Part shown: piece after piece, positions 14,974 through 15,031 of the stretch
Position numbering within the stretch: the first letter of the stretch is position 1
Layout of the letters: each line of letters begins with the position of its first letter
Source of the DNA: Proteobacteria bacterium UBA1858
Lineage (GTDB): Bacteria; Pseudomonadota; Gammaproteobacteria; UBA4575
DNA length: 15,031 nt
Reading direction: 5' to 3'
Assembly: GCA_002338385.1 (NCBI GenBank)
Contig: DDIE01000024.1
Coordinates: forward strand, 1-15,031
Position numbers and translations under genes: made by a program
Notes under the pieces: generated by a model
Seen by the model: only the letters and a program-made list of their open reading frames with translations
Told to the model about the DNA's origin: nothing
Databases searched by the model: none

Positions 14974-15031
14974 ATGAAGAAAATATTAATCAACGCGCGT
15001 TATTTTCTAGCGCCATTACTGATCCTAGCGT
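14974..15031 (+). CDS. N-terminus of an exported or membrane protein (cut by window end)
   Basis: Nineteen codons are visible, reading MKKILINARYFLAPLLILA: a positively charged start followed by a hydrophobic stretch, typical of a signal peptide or first transmembrane helix. An ideal AGGAGGT (14963-14969) sits 5 bases before the ATG, indicating strong translation. It is divergent from the LitR-like gene, so it may be a LitR target. Regions next to such regulators often hold photolyase, DUF1365, cyclopropane synthase or small lipoprotein genes, but the visible residues do not identify this one. Confidence 0.75.
   Translation, partial: MKKILINARYFLAPLLILA

Overview
The window is about 15 kb of chromosomal DNA that reads as a free-living gammaproteobacterium. 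The evidence is the set of Escherichia-like housekeeping proteins whose catalytic residues fall at or near E. coli positions (adenylate kinase, FabA, PepN, TatD, BolA, TrhO, SseA) combined with a PPi-type phosphofructokinase and DUF2288/DUF3301 proteins. From general knowledge this mix is common in sulfur-oxidising and methanotrophic or related gammaproteobacteria; the exact lineage is inference. Base composition looks even and I see no insertion sequence, integrase, CRISPR array, tRNA or rRNA, so this is core rather than accessory DNA.

Layout. (1) 61-1482, minus strand: two adjacent paralogous glutathione-S-transferase-like proteins, with a strong hairpin between them and a rho-independent terminator after them. 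(2) 1483-1821: a 339-bp gap holding the promoter of a membrane-anchored retropepsin-like protease (1822-2343, plus). (3) 2347-3965, minus: pfp followed by a DUF2288 gene, converging on the protease gene with a 3-bp gap. (4) 4241-8316, plus: adk, DUF3301, a ferredoxin-FNR fusion with decayed cofactor motifs, sseA-type sulfurtransferase, zinc-ribbon Nudix hydrolase and a receiver-like pseudo-domain, closely packed and sometimes overlapping. (5) 8289-10450, minus: trhO-tatD-bolA-ydcH-like (DUF465) operon, whose last gene overlaps the end of the preceding plus-strand gene. (6) 10557-13214, plus: pepN. (7) 13226-14752, minus: a MerR/LitR-family regulator followed by fabA. (8) 14753-15031: a divergent regulatory region rich in TGTACA elements and dyads, then the first 19 codons of a secreted or membrane protein cut by the window end.

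The most interesting part is region 7-8. The LitR/CarH-like regulator keeps the domain layout of B12 photoreceptor regulators but has lost the residues that hold cobalamin. Its own upstream region carries two GTACA elements spaced exactly like the class II LitR (PplR-type) direct repeat, overlapping a plausible promoter. With fabA 45 bp downstream on the same strand, this suggests a B12-independent, possibly light- or stress-responsive unit linked to membrane unsaturated fatty acids. Other points worth a second look are the degenerate GST pair, the FNR-like protein with substituted FAD and NAD motifs, and the pseudo-receiver translationally coupled to a Nudix gene.
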